Of a stretch of 8,127 bases of DNA, positions 1 through 6,765 are shown in pieces (position 1 is the first letter of the stretch; every line of letters begins with the position of its first letter). Position numbers and translations under genes: made by a program. The notes beneath the pieces are model-generated. The model saw nothing but the letters and a program-made list of their open reading frames with translations. It made no database searches and was not told the DNA's origin. Where the stretch lies: NCBI GenBank assembly GCA_030765665.1, contig JAVCCD010000164.1, positions 1-8,127 of the forward strand, given 5' to 3'. The stretch comes from Candidatus Tenebribacter mawsonii. Its GTDB lineage: Bacteria > Cloacimonadota > Cloacimonadia > Cloacimonadales > TCS61.

Positions 1-12
1 ATCTTCACCTCC
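1..12 (-). promoter_or_regulatory. Shine-Dalgarno of the next gene, start codon cut by the window edge
   Basis: Read on the minus strand, the last 12 bases of the window are GGAGGTGAAGAT. GGAGG is a full Shine-Dalgarno core, and the final AT lies five bases beyond it, the ideal place for the first two bases of an ATG whose G would be the next base outside the window. This implies a further minus-strand gene about 50 bases after the valS stop, probably co-transcribed with it. Its identity cannot be read here. Confidence 0.6.
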
Positions 13-19
13 ACAAAAT

Positions 20-45
20 TGCGGAAGCATATTCCAGCTTCCACA
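20..45 (-). terminator. Hairpin between valS and the next gene, possible weak terminator
   Basis: On the minus strand the arms TGTGGAAGC and GCTTCCGCA can form a 9-bp stem around an 8-base loop, beginning 8 bases after the valS stop codon. One pair is G-U in the minus-strand RNA, whereas the plus-strand transcript would have an A-C mismatch there, so the structure favours minus-strand RNA. It is followed by AATTTTG, which is a poor U-tract. It may be a weak or leaky terminator, or an intercistronic hairpin affecting mRNA stability, since a Shine-Dalgarno follows immediately. Confidence 0.4.
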
Positions 46-53
46 TAATTAAA

Positions 54-2705
54 TTAATTCAAACCAGCCAAAAGTTCTTTGGTTTTAACAACTTTTGTTT
101 CAATTTCAGAAAACTTCTCTTTCTCTTTTTTAACAATATTTTCCGGTGCATTTGCAATAAACTTTGTATTATTCAATTTTCCAGAAATAATTTTTAGTTC
201 CTTTTCTAACTTTATAAGCTGTTTTGTAAATTTTTCTCTTTCTCCATCAAGATCTATTAAGCCTTCAAGAGGAAGATAAACTTCCATATTCTGCACAACA
301 GCCGCTATAGAAGAAGTAGGTTTTACCAAGTTAATACCAGCTTTCATAGTAGTAACTTTTGCTAATTTCAAGAAGTAATTTTCATATGATTTTAACAGCT
401 CTATCTGTTTATCATCAGCAACTTTTATGAAGATTTCAATTTCTACCTTAGGTGCAAGATTTACTTGCTTACGTAATGTCCTGATAGCCGTAATTGTTTC
501 CTGAATTTGTGTCATATCAATATCAATTTTTTCATCAATGAAATCTTCGTTTACTTCTGGAAATTCAGCAATAACAAGTGATTCCTCAGACATTGGAAAG
601 TACTCTTTAATTCCCATCCAGATCTCTTCTGTAATGAATGGCATAATAGGTTGCAATAAACGCATTGAGCTCTGGAATACATCTAATAGAACGTACTTTG
701 CAGTAAGCTGTTCTTCATGGTTTTCATCATTATAAATTCTATCTTTAGAAAGTTCTAAATACCAGCTGCAGAACTCCTTCCAAATAAAATCCATCAGAAT
801 ATTTGCAGTATCATTTAGTCTTAGTTCTTCATAATTTTTTGTTGTGAGTTTTATAACTTCATTGAGTCTGCTATATATCCATTTATCGGCAAGTTCAAGC
901 TTTAGATCTTCTTGCTTTGGAAGTCCATCAATTTTTTCAACATTCATCATCATAAAGCGATAAGCATTCCAAATTTTATTAGCAAAATTTCTTCCAATAT
1001 CTAGAATTGAATTGGTATAATAGCTGTCAGCACCTTTTGGTGTATTGAAGATCATACTAAATCTCAAAGCATCTGCACCATATTCTTCAATGATATGTAT
1101 AGGATCGGGTGAGTTTCCCAAAGATTTACTCATCTTCATTCCTGTTTCGTCCAAAACCATTCCATGCAATAAAACTGTATCAAACGGAATTTTATCTTGG
1201 AATTCAAGTGTTGCCATTATCATGCGTGCAACCCACAGATAGATTATACCCGGAGCTGTTACCAGAAGATTAGTTGGAAGAAAATAATCAAGATCTTCAG
1301 TTTTATTGGGCCAACCCATTGTGCTGAAAGGCCATAACCAGCTTGAGAACCATGTATCAAGTACATCTTCGTCCTGTGTGAATTTTGTATTTCCACATTT
1401 TGTACATTTTCCTGGTGTTTCTTTTGCAACTGCAATTTCTCCACATTCATCACAATAATAGGCTGGAATTCTGTGTCCCCACCAGATCTGACGAGAAATA
1501 CACCAATCACGAATATTTTCCATCCAATGTAAATATACTTTAACCCAACGTTTTGGTTGCAATTGAACTTCACCACTTTTTACAACTTCAATTGCACGCT
1601 TTGCCATAGGCTCCATTTTCACGAACCACTGATCCGAAAGATATGATTCAATTACTGTTTCGCATCTATAACAATGTCCAACAGCATGGTCATGTGGCTC
1701 AATTTCTCCTAAAAGCTCTTTTGCTTTTAGCAGTTCAATTATTTTCTTACGGCACTCAAATCTTGTGAGACCTTCAAATTCCTTACCTGCTTTCTTATTC
1801 ATGATTCCGTGTTCATCCATTATGATGATTTTTTCAAGATCATGTCTCTGCCCTACTTCAAAATCATTTGGATCGTGTGCAGGAGTTATCTTTACACATC
1901 CACTCCCAAAATCTTTTTCTACATATTCATCTGCAATGATAGGGATTTCCCGTTCAATGAATGGCAATATAACAGTCTTACCAATAAGGTTTTGGTATCT
2001 TTCATCATCTGGGTGTACAGCAACAGCAGTATCACCAAGCATTGTTTCGGGTCTGGTTGTAGCAACAGTGATAAAGCCGCTTCCATCTTTCAACGGGTAA
2101 TGCATATTCCACAGATTTCCCGTCTCATCTTTGTGATCTACTTCATCATTTGCAAGTGCTGTAACACAACGTGGACACCAGTTGATAATGCGTTTACCTT
2201 TATATATTAGATCTTTTTCATAAAGACGGATAAAAACTTCTTTAACTGCATCGGAAAGACCTTCATCCATTGTGAATCTCTCACGAGTCCAATCGCAAGA
2301 ACAACCTAATTGCTTAAGTTGTTCAATTATTCTTCCACCTTTTTCTTCTTTCCAATCCCAGATACGTTCAACGAGTTTTTCTCTGCCTATATCATGTCGA
2401 GTCTTGCCTTCGTTAGCCAGTTGTTTTTCTACAACATTCTGAGTGGCAATCCCAGCATGATCTACACCTGGTATCCAAAGAGTAGGAACGCCTGTCATCC
2501 GCTTATAACGAATCATTACATCCTGCAGTGTATTGTTTAGAACGTGGCCCATATGTAGTATTCCTGTAACATTTGGAGGTGGAATTAAAACTGTGTATGG
2601 TTTTTTATTCTTATCTTTCTTTGGTGTGAAATAGCCATTCTTAATACTATTCTCATACCATTTCTTTTCAATCTTTTGTGGTTCGTAACTTTTATTTATT
2701 TCCAT
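54..2705 (-). CDS. valS: Valine--tRNA ligase (ValS)
   Basis: Class I aminoacyl-tRNA synthetase that charges tRNA-Val with valine in the cytoplasm and hydrolyses mischarged Thr-tRNA-Val. At 883 residues it has the normal bacterial length. The HIGH signature is HMGH at residues 51-54, after PPPNVTG, and the KMSKS loop is intact at 524-528. The CP1 editing domain is marked by ATTRPETMLGDTAVAVHP (215-232). Paired cysteines C177/C180, C345/C348, C418/C421 and C434/C437 look like zinc-binding knuckles. The anticodon-binding region follows at about 600-750, and the lysine/glutamate-rich C-terminal coiled-coil arm typical of ValS runs from about 815 to the end. The start is supported by AAGGGAA five bases upstream (2711-2717). 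The gene follows the NUDIX gene after 116 bases. No T-box-like leader is evident. I see no frameshift or missing catalytic motif. Confidence 0.98.
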   Translation of the reverse strand: MEINKSYEPQKIEKKWYENSIKNGYFTPKKDKNKKPYTVLIPPPNVTGILHMGHVLNNTLQDVMIRYKRMTGVPTLWIPGVDHAGIATQNVVEKQLANEGKTRHDIGREKLVERIWDWKEEKGGRIIEQLKQLGCSCDWTRERFTMDEGLSDAVKEVFIRLYEKDLIYKGKRIINWCPRCVTALANDEVDHKDETGNLWNMHYPLKDGSGFITVATTRPETMLGDTAVAVHPDDERYQNLIGKTVILPFIEREIPIIADEYVEKDFGSGCVKITPAHDPNDFEVGQRHDLEKIIIMDEHGIMNKKAGKEFEGLTRFECRKKIIELLKAKELLGEIEPHDHAVGHCYRCETVIESYLSDQWFVKMEPMAKRAIEVVKSGEVQLQPKRWVKVYLHWMENIRDWCISRQIWWGHRIPAYYCDECGEIAVAKETPGKCTKCGNTKFTQDEDVLDTWFSSWLWPFSTMGWPNKTEDLDYFLPTNLLVTAPGIIYLWVARMIMATLEFQDKIPFDTVLLHGMVLDETGMKMSKSLGNSPDPIHIIEEYGADALRFSMIFNTPKGADSYYTNSILDIGRNFANKIWNAYRFMMMNVEKIDGLPKQEDLKLELADKWIYSRLNEVIKLTTKNYEELRLNDTANILMDFIWKEFCSWYLELSKDRIYNDENHEEQLTAKYVLLDVFQSSMRLLQPIMPFITEEIWMGIKEYFPMSEESLVIAEFPEVNEDFIDEKIDIDMTQIQETITAIRTLRKQVNLAPKVEIEIFIKVADDKQIELLKSYENYFLKLAKVTTMKAGINLVKPTSSIAAVVQNMEVYLPLEGLIDLDGEREKFTKQLIKLEKELKIISGKLNNTKFIANAPENIVKKEKEKFSEIETKVVKTKELLAGLN

Positions 2706-2775
2706 TTTATTTCCCTTATATTTCTACTGACATTCACAGGTTTTTATCTATAACTGTTTATTGTGTTTTATGATA

Positions 2776-2805
2776 ATTATTCAAGCATTTATCTGTGCAC
2801 ATCAA
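2776..2805 (-). promoter_or_regulatory. Candidate promoter for valS
   Basis: In the 116-base gap upstream of valS, the minus strand reads TTGATG (2805-2800), an 18-base spacer, then AATAAT (2781-2776). These match the sigma-70 consensus at 4 of 6 and 5 of 6 positions. Transcription would start near 2769 and leave a leader of roughly 60 bases. In DNA this AT-rich, such matches arise by chance, so this is a suggestion only. I see no hairpin with a U-tract after the NUDIX stop, so read-through from the upstream operon into valS is also possible. Confidence 0.3.
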
Positions 2806-2821
2806 TATTAACTAATTTTTC

Positions 2822-3349
2822 TTATTTGCTATATAAAGCTTTAACTATATTTATAAACTTCACATGTGAAGGGAATGCGATCTCAGGTAAATTGTTAAAG
2901 CCGACATAATGTGCTTCGGCTGCATCATCACCAGCAAGAAGCTCACCTCCAGTTATCTTCATTAAAAATCCAAATGAAATAACTTTTTCATATATTGGTG
3001 AAAATTCAGTATCGTAACCCAATTGTACTATTACTTCACCTTGCAACCCTGTTTCTTCTTTCATCTCATCTATTGCACATTCTGCAGGAGTTTGGTCTAT
3101 TTCTACATAACCACTTGGTAATGCCCATCCTCCAGCGTTAGGTTCAAATTTACGTTTAATAATAACTATTTCGTTTTTATCATTTATAATAACACAAGCT
3201 GATGCAGGTATGGGATTCTTATAAAAGATCCAATCACAATTTGTACATTTAGGACGCATCTTTGCTTCATGATCCGTCTGCAGTTCCATTTTGCTTCCGC
3301 ATTTCTGACAATAATTTACATTTTTGTAAGATTCTTTTTTTATAGCCAT
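2822..3349 (-). CDS. Zinc-ribbon NUDIX hydrolase
   Basis: Predicted soluble NUDIX pyrophosphohydrolase of 175 residues. An N-terminal zinc ribbon is formed by C14-x2-C17 and C35-x2-C38, as in NudC-like and ADP-ribose pyrophosphatase-like NUDIX proteins. The NUDIX box spans residues 80-102 and ends in DEMKEETGL. The metal-binding glutamates E95, E98 and E99 are kept, but two consensus positions differ: the first glutamate is Q86 and the usual arginine is D94. The core is otherwise complete, with a GGWALPSG lead-in at 73-80. The substrate cannot be told from sequence; a nucleoside diphosphate derivative such as ADP-ribose or NADH, or a nucleotide sugar, is plausible. The start lies three bases after the stop of the upstream membrane-protein gene, with only a weak AAAGAG as ribosome site, so translational coupling is likely. 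It is the last gene of the five-gene cluster. Confidence 0.9.
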   Translation of the reverse strand: MAIKKESYKNVNYCQKCGSKMELQTDHEAKMRPKCTNCDWIFYKNPIPASACVIINDKNEIVIIKRKFEPNAGGWALPSGYVEIDQTPAECAIDEMKEETGLQGEVIVQLGYDTEFSPIYEKVISFGFLMKITGGELLAGDDAAEAHYVGFNNLPEIAFPSHVKFINIVKALYSK

Positions 3350-3352
3350 TTC

Positions 3353-4129
3353 TTAACTCTTTACATTAAAAACTAATTTGGTTAATTTATTACCTTCAAT
3401 TGAGTAAATGCATTTTTCTATGATATCAAAATCACTTAAATAATTGATGTTATCATCAGATTCATAAACAAACAGCGATGTACCTGTAATGTTTTCTAAT
3501 AATTCAATTTCATTATTTGAGACAGTAATTATGATACTGCTATCCAATTGTTTATATTTATTTAAAGAAACCTGGAAAATTGAGTTTTCTTTTTTTTCTG
3601 GTTTAGTTTTCAGTACAACAGACCATATCTCTTTTCCTGTATCACGAGAAAGGCAAATTGCATTGTTTTGCTTAGTAAAAACTAGAATTCTATTAGCATC
3701 CAGCAATTCAAGATCGATAAGTCCTTCTTCAAATTGTTTTTCCCATTTTATTTGTTCAAGGTCTTTACTAAGAACGTGAAGTTTATTCGAACTTATCAAA
3801 TACAAATTTTTATAATCAAAATAAGGTTTTTGTATCAAATCTTCATCTAACAGATTCTCAGCAGTTTTTTCCAAATTAATTTTTTGTTTCTGAAAGATCT
3901 CGATATCATATGATAAATTTAGAATCTCATTTAGAACTTCTTGAGATTGCTTTTCTATATCCAGCATCTTCTGCATCAATTCGTTTCTCAAAAACTCGGT
4001 GTTTTTTTGTTTTTGTATGTATTGCTGTTCAGTTAACCAGTTCTTCCCATAAAACACATAAGCTACTGTCATTAAAATAATTAGTGCCATAATGAAAGCG
4101 ATTATTCTCTTTTTTATCTTACGCTTCAT
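3353..4129 (-). CDS. Membrane-anchored coiled-coil protein with PQQ-like repeats, function unknown
   Basis: I do not recognise this 258-residue protein as a named family. A basic N-terminus (MKRKIKKR) leads into one hydrophobic segment at about 9-27, with no signal-peptidase or lipobox site that I can see, so it is probably a single-pass protein with most of its chain outside the cytoplasm. Residues about 33-95 are rich in Glu, Gln, Lys and Leu and look like an alpha-helical coiled coil. From about 105 the sequence becomes beta-rich, with repeats that resemble PQQ-enzyme/beta-propeller blades: 117-133, 157-173 (containing SRDTGKEIW) and 208-224 (containing NITGTSLFV). Three or four blades are too few for a closed propeller, so it may oligomerise or be a partial domain. 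Its ATG directly abuts the TAA of the radical SAM gene (TAAATG), which implies coupled translation. A scaffold or partner role beside the two upstream enzymes is inference only. Confidence 0.8.
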   Translation of the reverse strand: MKRKIKKRIIAFIMALIILMTVAYVFYGKNWLTEQQYIQKQKNTEFLRNELMQKMLDIEKQSQEVLNEILNLSYDIEIFQKQKINLEKTAENLLDEDLIQKPYFDYKNLYLISSNKLHVLSKDLEQIKWEKQFEEGLIDLELLDANRILVFTKQNNAICLSRDTGKEIWSVVLKTKPEKKENSIFQVSLNKYKQLDSSIIITVSNNEIELLENITGTSLFVYESDDNINYLSDFDIIEKCIYSIEGNKLTKLVFNVKS

Positions 4130-5212
4130 TTAGTTCCACCACTTGATAAAACTTCTATAAAAAACTCTGGTAAGAGTTGGTAAATGCATCAACATATTTG
4201 TATATGAGGCATTTGCAAGGGGACAATAACATTCTTTATTTTTTATTGATCTTCTTTCTTTTCTCATCTTTTCAGAAAACCATATTTTCTTGAAATTGTA
4301 ATCGTTCTCTCGCAAGTTTCCCATTGATTCTGCTTTTATGCAGCATGACCAAACTTCACCATCTGGAGAGATCTGAGCAGAGGTTATACCTGCATAACAA
4401 GGAATTACCTGTGTTTTATCTCGTAATATTTTTTTAACTAAATTATAATACTCAATTCTAAAAGATTGGGTAATCTTATTCATCCCTTTAAAATTTCCAT
4501 TCTTTATACGATGAATTAGATAATCAATTGCTGTACAATAAGAAATAATATCAGGCGTGATATCACTTTCCATTGTGTCCAATTCGATTCGTTGTTCAGC
4601 AATTTCTGTTATATAGGAATCAGGCTGAAGTTGCATAAGTTCGTTAGCGATTGCAGAAAAGCCTTCAGCATTGAGCTTAGAAATAACAGTATGAATTCCA
4701 ATTGACAGATTATCAATATTTAAAGCTTTAAGCTTTTTAAAAGTGTCTATAACCTTTAAATAATTGCCTGGTACACCGCGAATTTCATCGTGTTTTTCTT
4801 CGATGTTATCTATAGAAAGATTAACAATAATCTGACTCTTTGAACAAATCTCAGCAATGAGTTTAACATTCTTTACAATAGTGCTAGTTAATAATCCATT
4901 AGACGGAATATTTATAATTTTGGGTTTACAATGCTTATAAAGTTCAAAACAAATTTCTACAATATCTTTACGGAGAAAAGGCTCTCCACCACTTAGTGTT
5001 AGCCAGTAAGGAGATTTACCAAGTTTCTTAAAGATCTGCTTATATTCAGATATTGTAAGGTTATCAGACTTCTTCTTCCAAATATTACACGTTTTGCAAC
5101 GGGAATTGCAGGTATATAATAAACTAATTGTATAGTTCATCGGCATAATGCGTGGAATCTTGAATTTGTGGAAAAATTTGTAAACAAAGATTCTCGGTAT
5201 CAGCTCCAACAT
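4130..5212 (-). CDS. Radical SAM protein with reduced SPASM-like C-terminus
   Basis: Predicted radical S-adenosylmethionine enzyme of 360 residues. The iron-sulfur motif CX3CX2C is C35, C39 and C42, within LLYTCNSRCKTCNIW. The SAM-binding GGEP motif is at 75-78, and the rest of a TIM-barrel-like core extends to about 210. The C-terminal part resembles SPASM/twitch domains: C272 and C290 flank an ISPDGEVWSC stretch (281-290), then GNLR (298-301), a KKIWFS segment (308-313), and finally C328-x-C330. C291 is a further cysteine. A full SPASM domain has more cysteines and a C-x2-C, so probably only one auxiliary cluster is bound. The gene starts five bases after the glycosyltransferase stop, with AAGGA about 12 bases ahead of the ATG. 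Relatives act on peptides, lipids or sugars. With a glycosyltransferase directly upstream, a role in envelope or glycan modification is possible. I cannot name the substrate. Confidence 0.92.
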   Translation of the reverse strand: MLELIPRIFVYKFFHKFKIPRIMPMNYTISLLYTCNSRCKTCNIWKKKSDNLTISEYKQIFKKLGKSPYWLTLSGGEPFLRKDIVEICFELYKHCKPKIINIPSNGLLTSTIVKNVKLIAEICSKSQIIVNLSIDNIEEKHDEIRGVPGNYLKVIDTFKKLKALNIDNLSIGIHTVISKLNAEGFSAIANELMQLQPDSYITEIAEQRIELDTMESDITPDIISYCTAIDYLIHRIKNGNFKGMNKITQSFRIEYYNLVKKILRDKTQVIPCYAGITSAQISPDGEVWSCCIKAESMGNLRENDYNFKKIWFSEKMRKERRSIKNKECYCPLANASYTNMLMHLPTLTRVFYRSFIKWWN

Positions 5213-5217
5213 TATTA

Positions 5218-6117
5218 TTACATTTCCTTATCTAAAGTTTTTGTAGAATTTGCAATATCCCACTTAAATGGGTTTTTCTTGCGAATTTTAAAATCATACC
5301 AACCTAATAAACGGCTATACATCTCAACTAGTGCAGTTCCAAATAAGAAAAATATCTTCTCTTTGTCCTTCTTTAATTCTTTGATAGCCAAATTAATAAG
5401 CAGTCCTTTATCTTGCGATGAAACAGAATAATCACTGTTTTCCATTAACCATAAGTGACCAGTTTCTATTCTTCTTCTTTGTTTAATGAAATCAGATAAA
5501 TTCTCTGGTCCTTTATTATGCACAATAGCATCAGGAATATATTTCAAATCTAAATTATAATCTTTCATTATAGCTTCGATACTTGCTTCATCTACAGCAC
5601 TTTCTGGAGGGATAGCATCGAAGATCTTCCTAAAGGCTACCATTTCTCCCAGTTTTGGAGAGATTAAAGCCATTTCATGATGTAAGTTCCAAAGCAGATT
5701 AACGCTATAGCCAATAAAAGTTCGAGGATCATTCTCAGGTGTAGGTCTGCCACCTGTCATCCCGATCTTCTCGTCATTAAAAGGTAATATCATTTTTTCT
5801 ACAGTATCTTCTGCAGGAATTGTATCTCCACTCTCAATTATCAGGAGGTCTGAAGTGGATGCTTTTATAAATTTATTTATTGCTGAGGATTTACCACCTC
5901 TTTCTGATTCTGTTATTAATTTGATCTTATTATGTTCTATTTCAAAACTTCTAGCTATATCATCTGTTCCATCTGTGCAGGCGCTTGAAACCACAATGAT
6001 CTCTTGAATCTTAACTTTATCAGATTTCTGACTCAATAAAGCATCAAGCAGTTTTCCAATATTGGCAGCTTCGTTATATACAATTACTCCAATACTACAT
6101 ATAAGTTTGTTCTCCAT
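5218..6117 (-). CDS. Family 2 glycosyltransferase
   Basis: Predicted GT-A fold glycosyltransferase of 299 residues that transfers a sugar from a nucleotide-sugar donor. The N-terminal nucleotide-binding part starts with IGVIVYNEAANIGKLLDALL (9-28), followed by RGGKSSAIN (73-81). The usual DxD metal motif appears as SGD at 96-98, in ESGDTIP; from memory such S-x-D forms occur in some GT2 subfamilies, so it need not be inactive. A candidate catalytic acid region is AVDEASIE (174-181), and the acceptor-side Q-x-x-R-W motif appears as QRRRI (213-217), before ETGH. A hydrophobic stretch at about 255-273 may touch the membrane, but there is no clear multi-pass region. The gene follows nusB by three bases, with GAGA as a weak ribosome site, and leads directly into the radical SAM gene. 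The acceptor could be a lipid carrier, a surface glycan or a small metabolite; this cannot be decided here. Confidence 0.92.
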   Translation of the reverse strand: MENKLICSIGVIVYNEAANIGKLLDALLSQKSDKVKIQEIIVVSSACTDGTDDIARSFEIEHNKIKLITESERGGKSSAINKFIKASTSDLLIIESGDTIPAEDTVEKMILPFNDEKIGMTGGRPTPENDPRTFIGYSVNLLWNLHHEMALISPKLGEMVAFRKIFDAIPPESAVDEASIEAIMKDYNLDLKYIPDAIVHNKGPENLSDFIKQRRRIETGHLWLMENSDYSVSSQDKGLLINLAIKELKKDKEKIFFLFGTALVEMYSRLLGWYDFKIRKKNPFKWDIANSTKTLDKEM

Positions 6118-6120
6118 GTT

Positions 6121-6549
6121 TTATTTCTCTTTTGATATAGCGTTTAATACACCGTTAATAAATTTTCCGGAACTTTCTGAACAATATTTTTTTGAAATTT
6201 CAATAGCTTCATTCATGATTATTGGTGGAGCTGTATCTGTGTAGGTCAATTCATAAACAGCTACTCGCATCACGCTAACATCCAATTTTGCAATACGCTC
6301 AAATGACCAATTTGTTGAGTGAGATTTTATTTTTTCATCAATAGGATCGATATGAAGAAGTACATTGCTGACTAAGTCTGAAGCAAATTCAAATATTTGA
6401 TTATCCGGAAGTATCTCTTTATCAGCAGCAATTCCCTCAAGAACTTTTAAAGCACCATCTTCTGGTAATAACCTTATGTCATTATCCAAAAATTCTAACG
6501 AATATAAGGTTTGTACTGCTACCTCTCTGCCTTTTCTTCGCATTCCCAT
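6121..6549 (-). CDS. nusB: Transcription antitermination protein NusB
   Basis: NusB pairs with NusE (ribosomal protein S10) and binds boxA RNA in rRNA operon leaders, supporting antitermination by RNA polymerase. The 142 residues match the family's usual length of about 140. Signatures are the basic N-terminal helix RRKGREVAVQTLYSLEF (4-20), WSFERIAKLDVSVMRVAVYE (81-100) and NEAIEISKKYCSESSGKFIN (112-131), all in the expected order. Two in-frame ATGs occur near the start, at codons 1 and 3. GGAGA (6556-6560) lies six bases from the first, which favours 6549. It is the first gene of the tightly packed minus-strand cluster, so the downstream genes probably share its promoter. The commonly seen partners ribH and rpoE/fmt are not adjacent here. 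Confidence 0.97.
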   Translation of the reverse strand: MGMRRKGREVAVQTLYSLEFLDNDIRLLPEDGALKVLEGIAADKEILPDNQIFEFASDLVSNVLLHIDPIDEKIKSHSTNWSFERIAKLDVSVMRVAVYELTYTDTAPPIIMNEAIEISKKYCSESSGKFINGVLNAISKEK

Positions 6550-6709
6550 ATTTTATCTCCATGATTTCAAAATTTAATAAATGGCATTAAAAATCTGACT
6601 ACTTTTAAAGCAAGATTTTTCTGTATTTGATAATATATATAATATATTTGTTTATATAATAATTAAAATTAAAATAAACACCTAAAAACTATATTGATTG
6701 TAATTTTGT

Positions 6710-6738
6710 TTGACATTTCTTGTTATGAATAATAAAAA
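6710..6738 (+). promoter_or_regulatory. Candidate sigma-70-type promoter of the PIN-PhoH gene
   Basis: A perfect -35 hexamer TTGACA is at 6710-6715. A 17-base spacer leads to TAAAAA (6733-6738), which matches TATAAT at 4 of 6 positions. Transcription would start near 6745, leaving a leader of about 20 bases that carries the strong ribosome site at 6756-6761. The -35 match is good and the -10 is ordinary. An AT-rich stretch lies just upstream. Confidence 0.5.
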
Positions 6739-6755
6739 AACAAAGTATAAGTTAT

Positions 6756-6761
6756 GGGAGG
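6756..6761 (+). promoter_or_regulatory. Strong ribosome binding site fixing the PIN-PhoH start
   Basis: GGGAGG lies four bases before the ATG at 6766. It is the strongest complete Shine-Dalgarno in the window and fixes this start codon. An upstream ATG in another frame at 6726 has no comparable site. Confidence 0.85.
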
Positions 6762-6765
6762 ATAA

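Larger units (their letters stand above)
6550..6765. other. Divergent intergenic region between nusB and the PIN-PhoH gene
   Basis: This 216-base gap must drive transcription both ways. Its centre (about 6625-6690) is nearly pure A and T, with repeated TATAAT-like strings such as ATAATATATATAATATATT, consistent with an easily melted or UP-element-like zone. A recognisable plus-strand promoter lies at 6710-6738. For nusB I find no convincing -35/-10 pair on the minus strand: TTATCA (6633-6628) and TTTAAA (6609-6604), 18 bases apart, are the best I see and are weak. A 7-bp inverted repeat, AAAAATC (6589-6595) and GATTTTT (6614-6620), sits in the nusB leader. I see no RNA gene or credible small ORF. 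Confidence 0.7.

Noticed and set aside
1259..1576. A 105-codon minus-strand frame inside valS that might suggest a frameshift or nested gene.
   Set aside because: ValS is intact and continuous across this region in its own frame, and the alternative frame shows no conserved features.
1765..2210. Open plus-strand frames of 111 and 133 codons opposite valS.
   Set aside because: They are antisense to conserved ValS domains, lack ribosome sites and encode no recognisable domain, so they are shadows of the real gene.
2795..2802. TGTGCACA palindrome upstream of valS, considered as an operator half-site.
   Set aside because: It is only eight bases, its flanks do not extend the symmetry, and no second copy was seen in the window's other control region.
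2706..2821. Search for a T-box leader upstream of valS.
   Set aside because: The gap is too short, and no specifier-type hairpin or T-box sequence followed by a terminator can be seen.
6589..6620. Inverted repeat AAAAATC/GATTTTT in the nusB leader, considered as a terminator or attenuator.
   Set aside because: The 7-bp stem is almost all A-T with an 18-base loop, has no GC-rich core, and lies just upstream of the first gene's start, so chance in AT-rich DNA is more likely.
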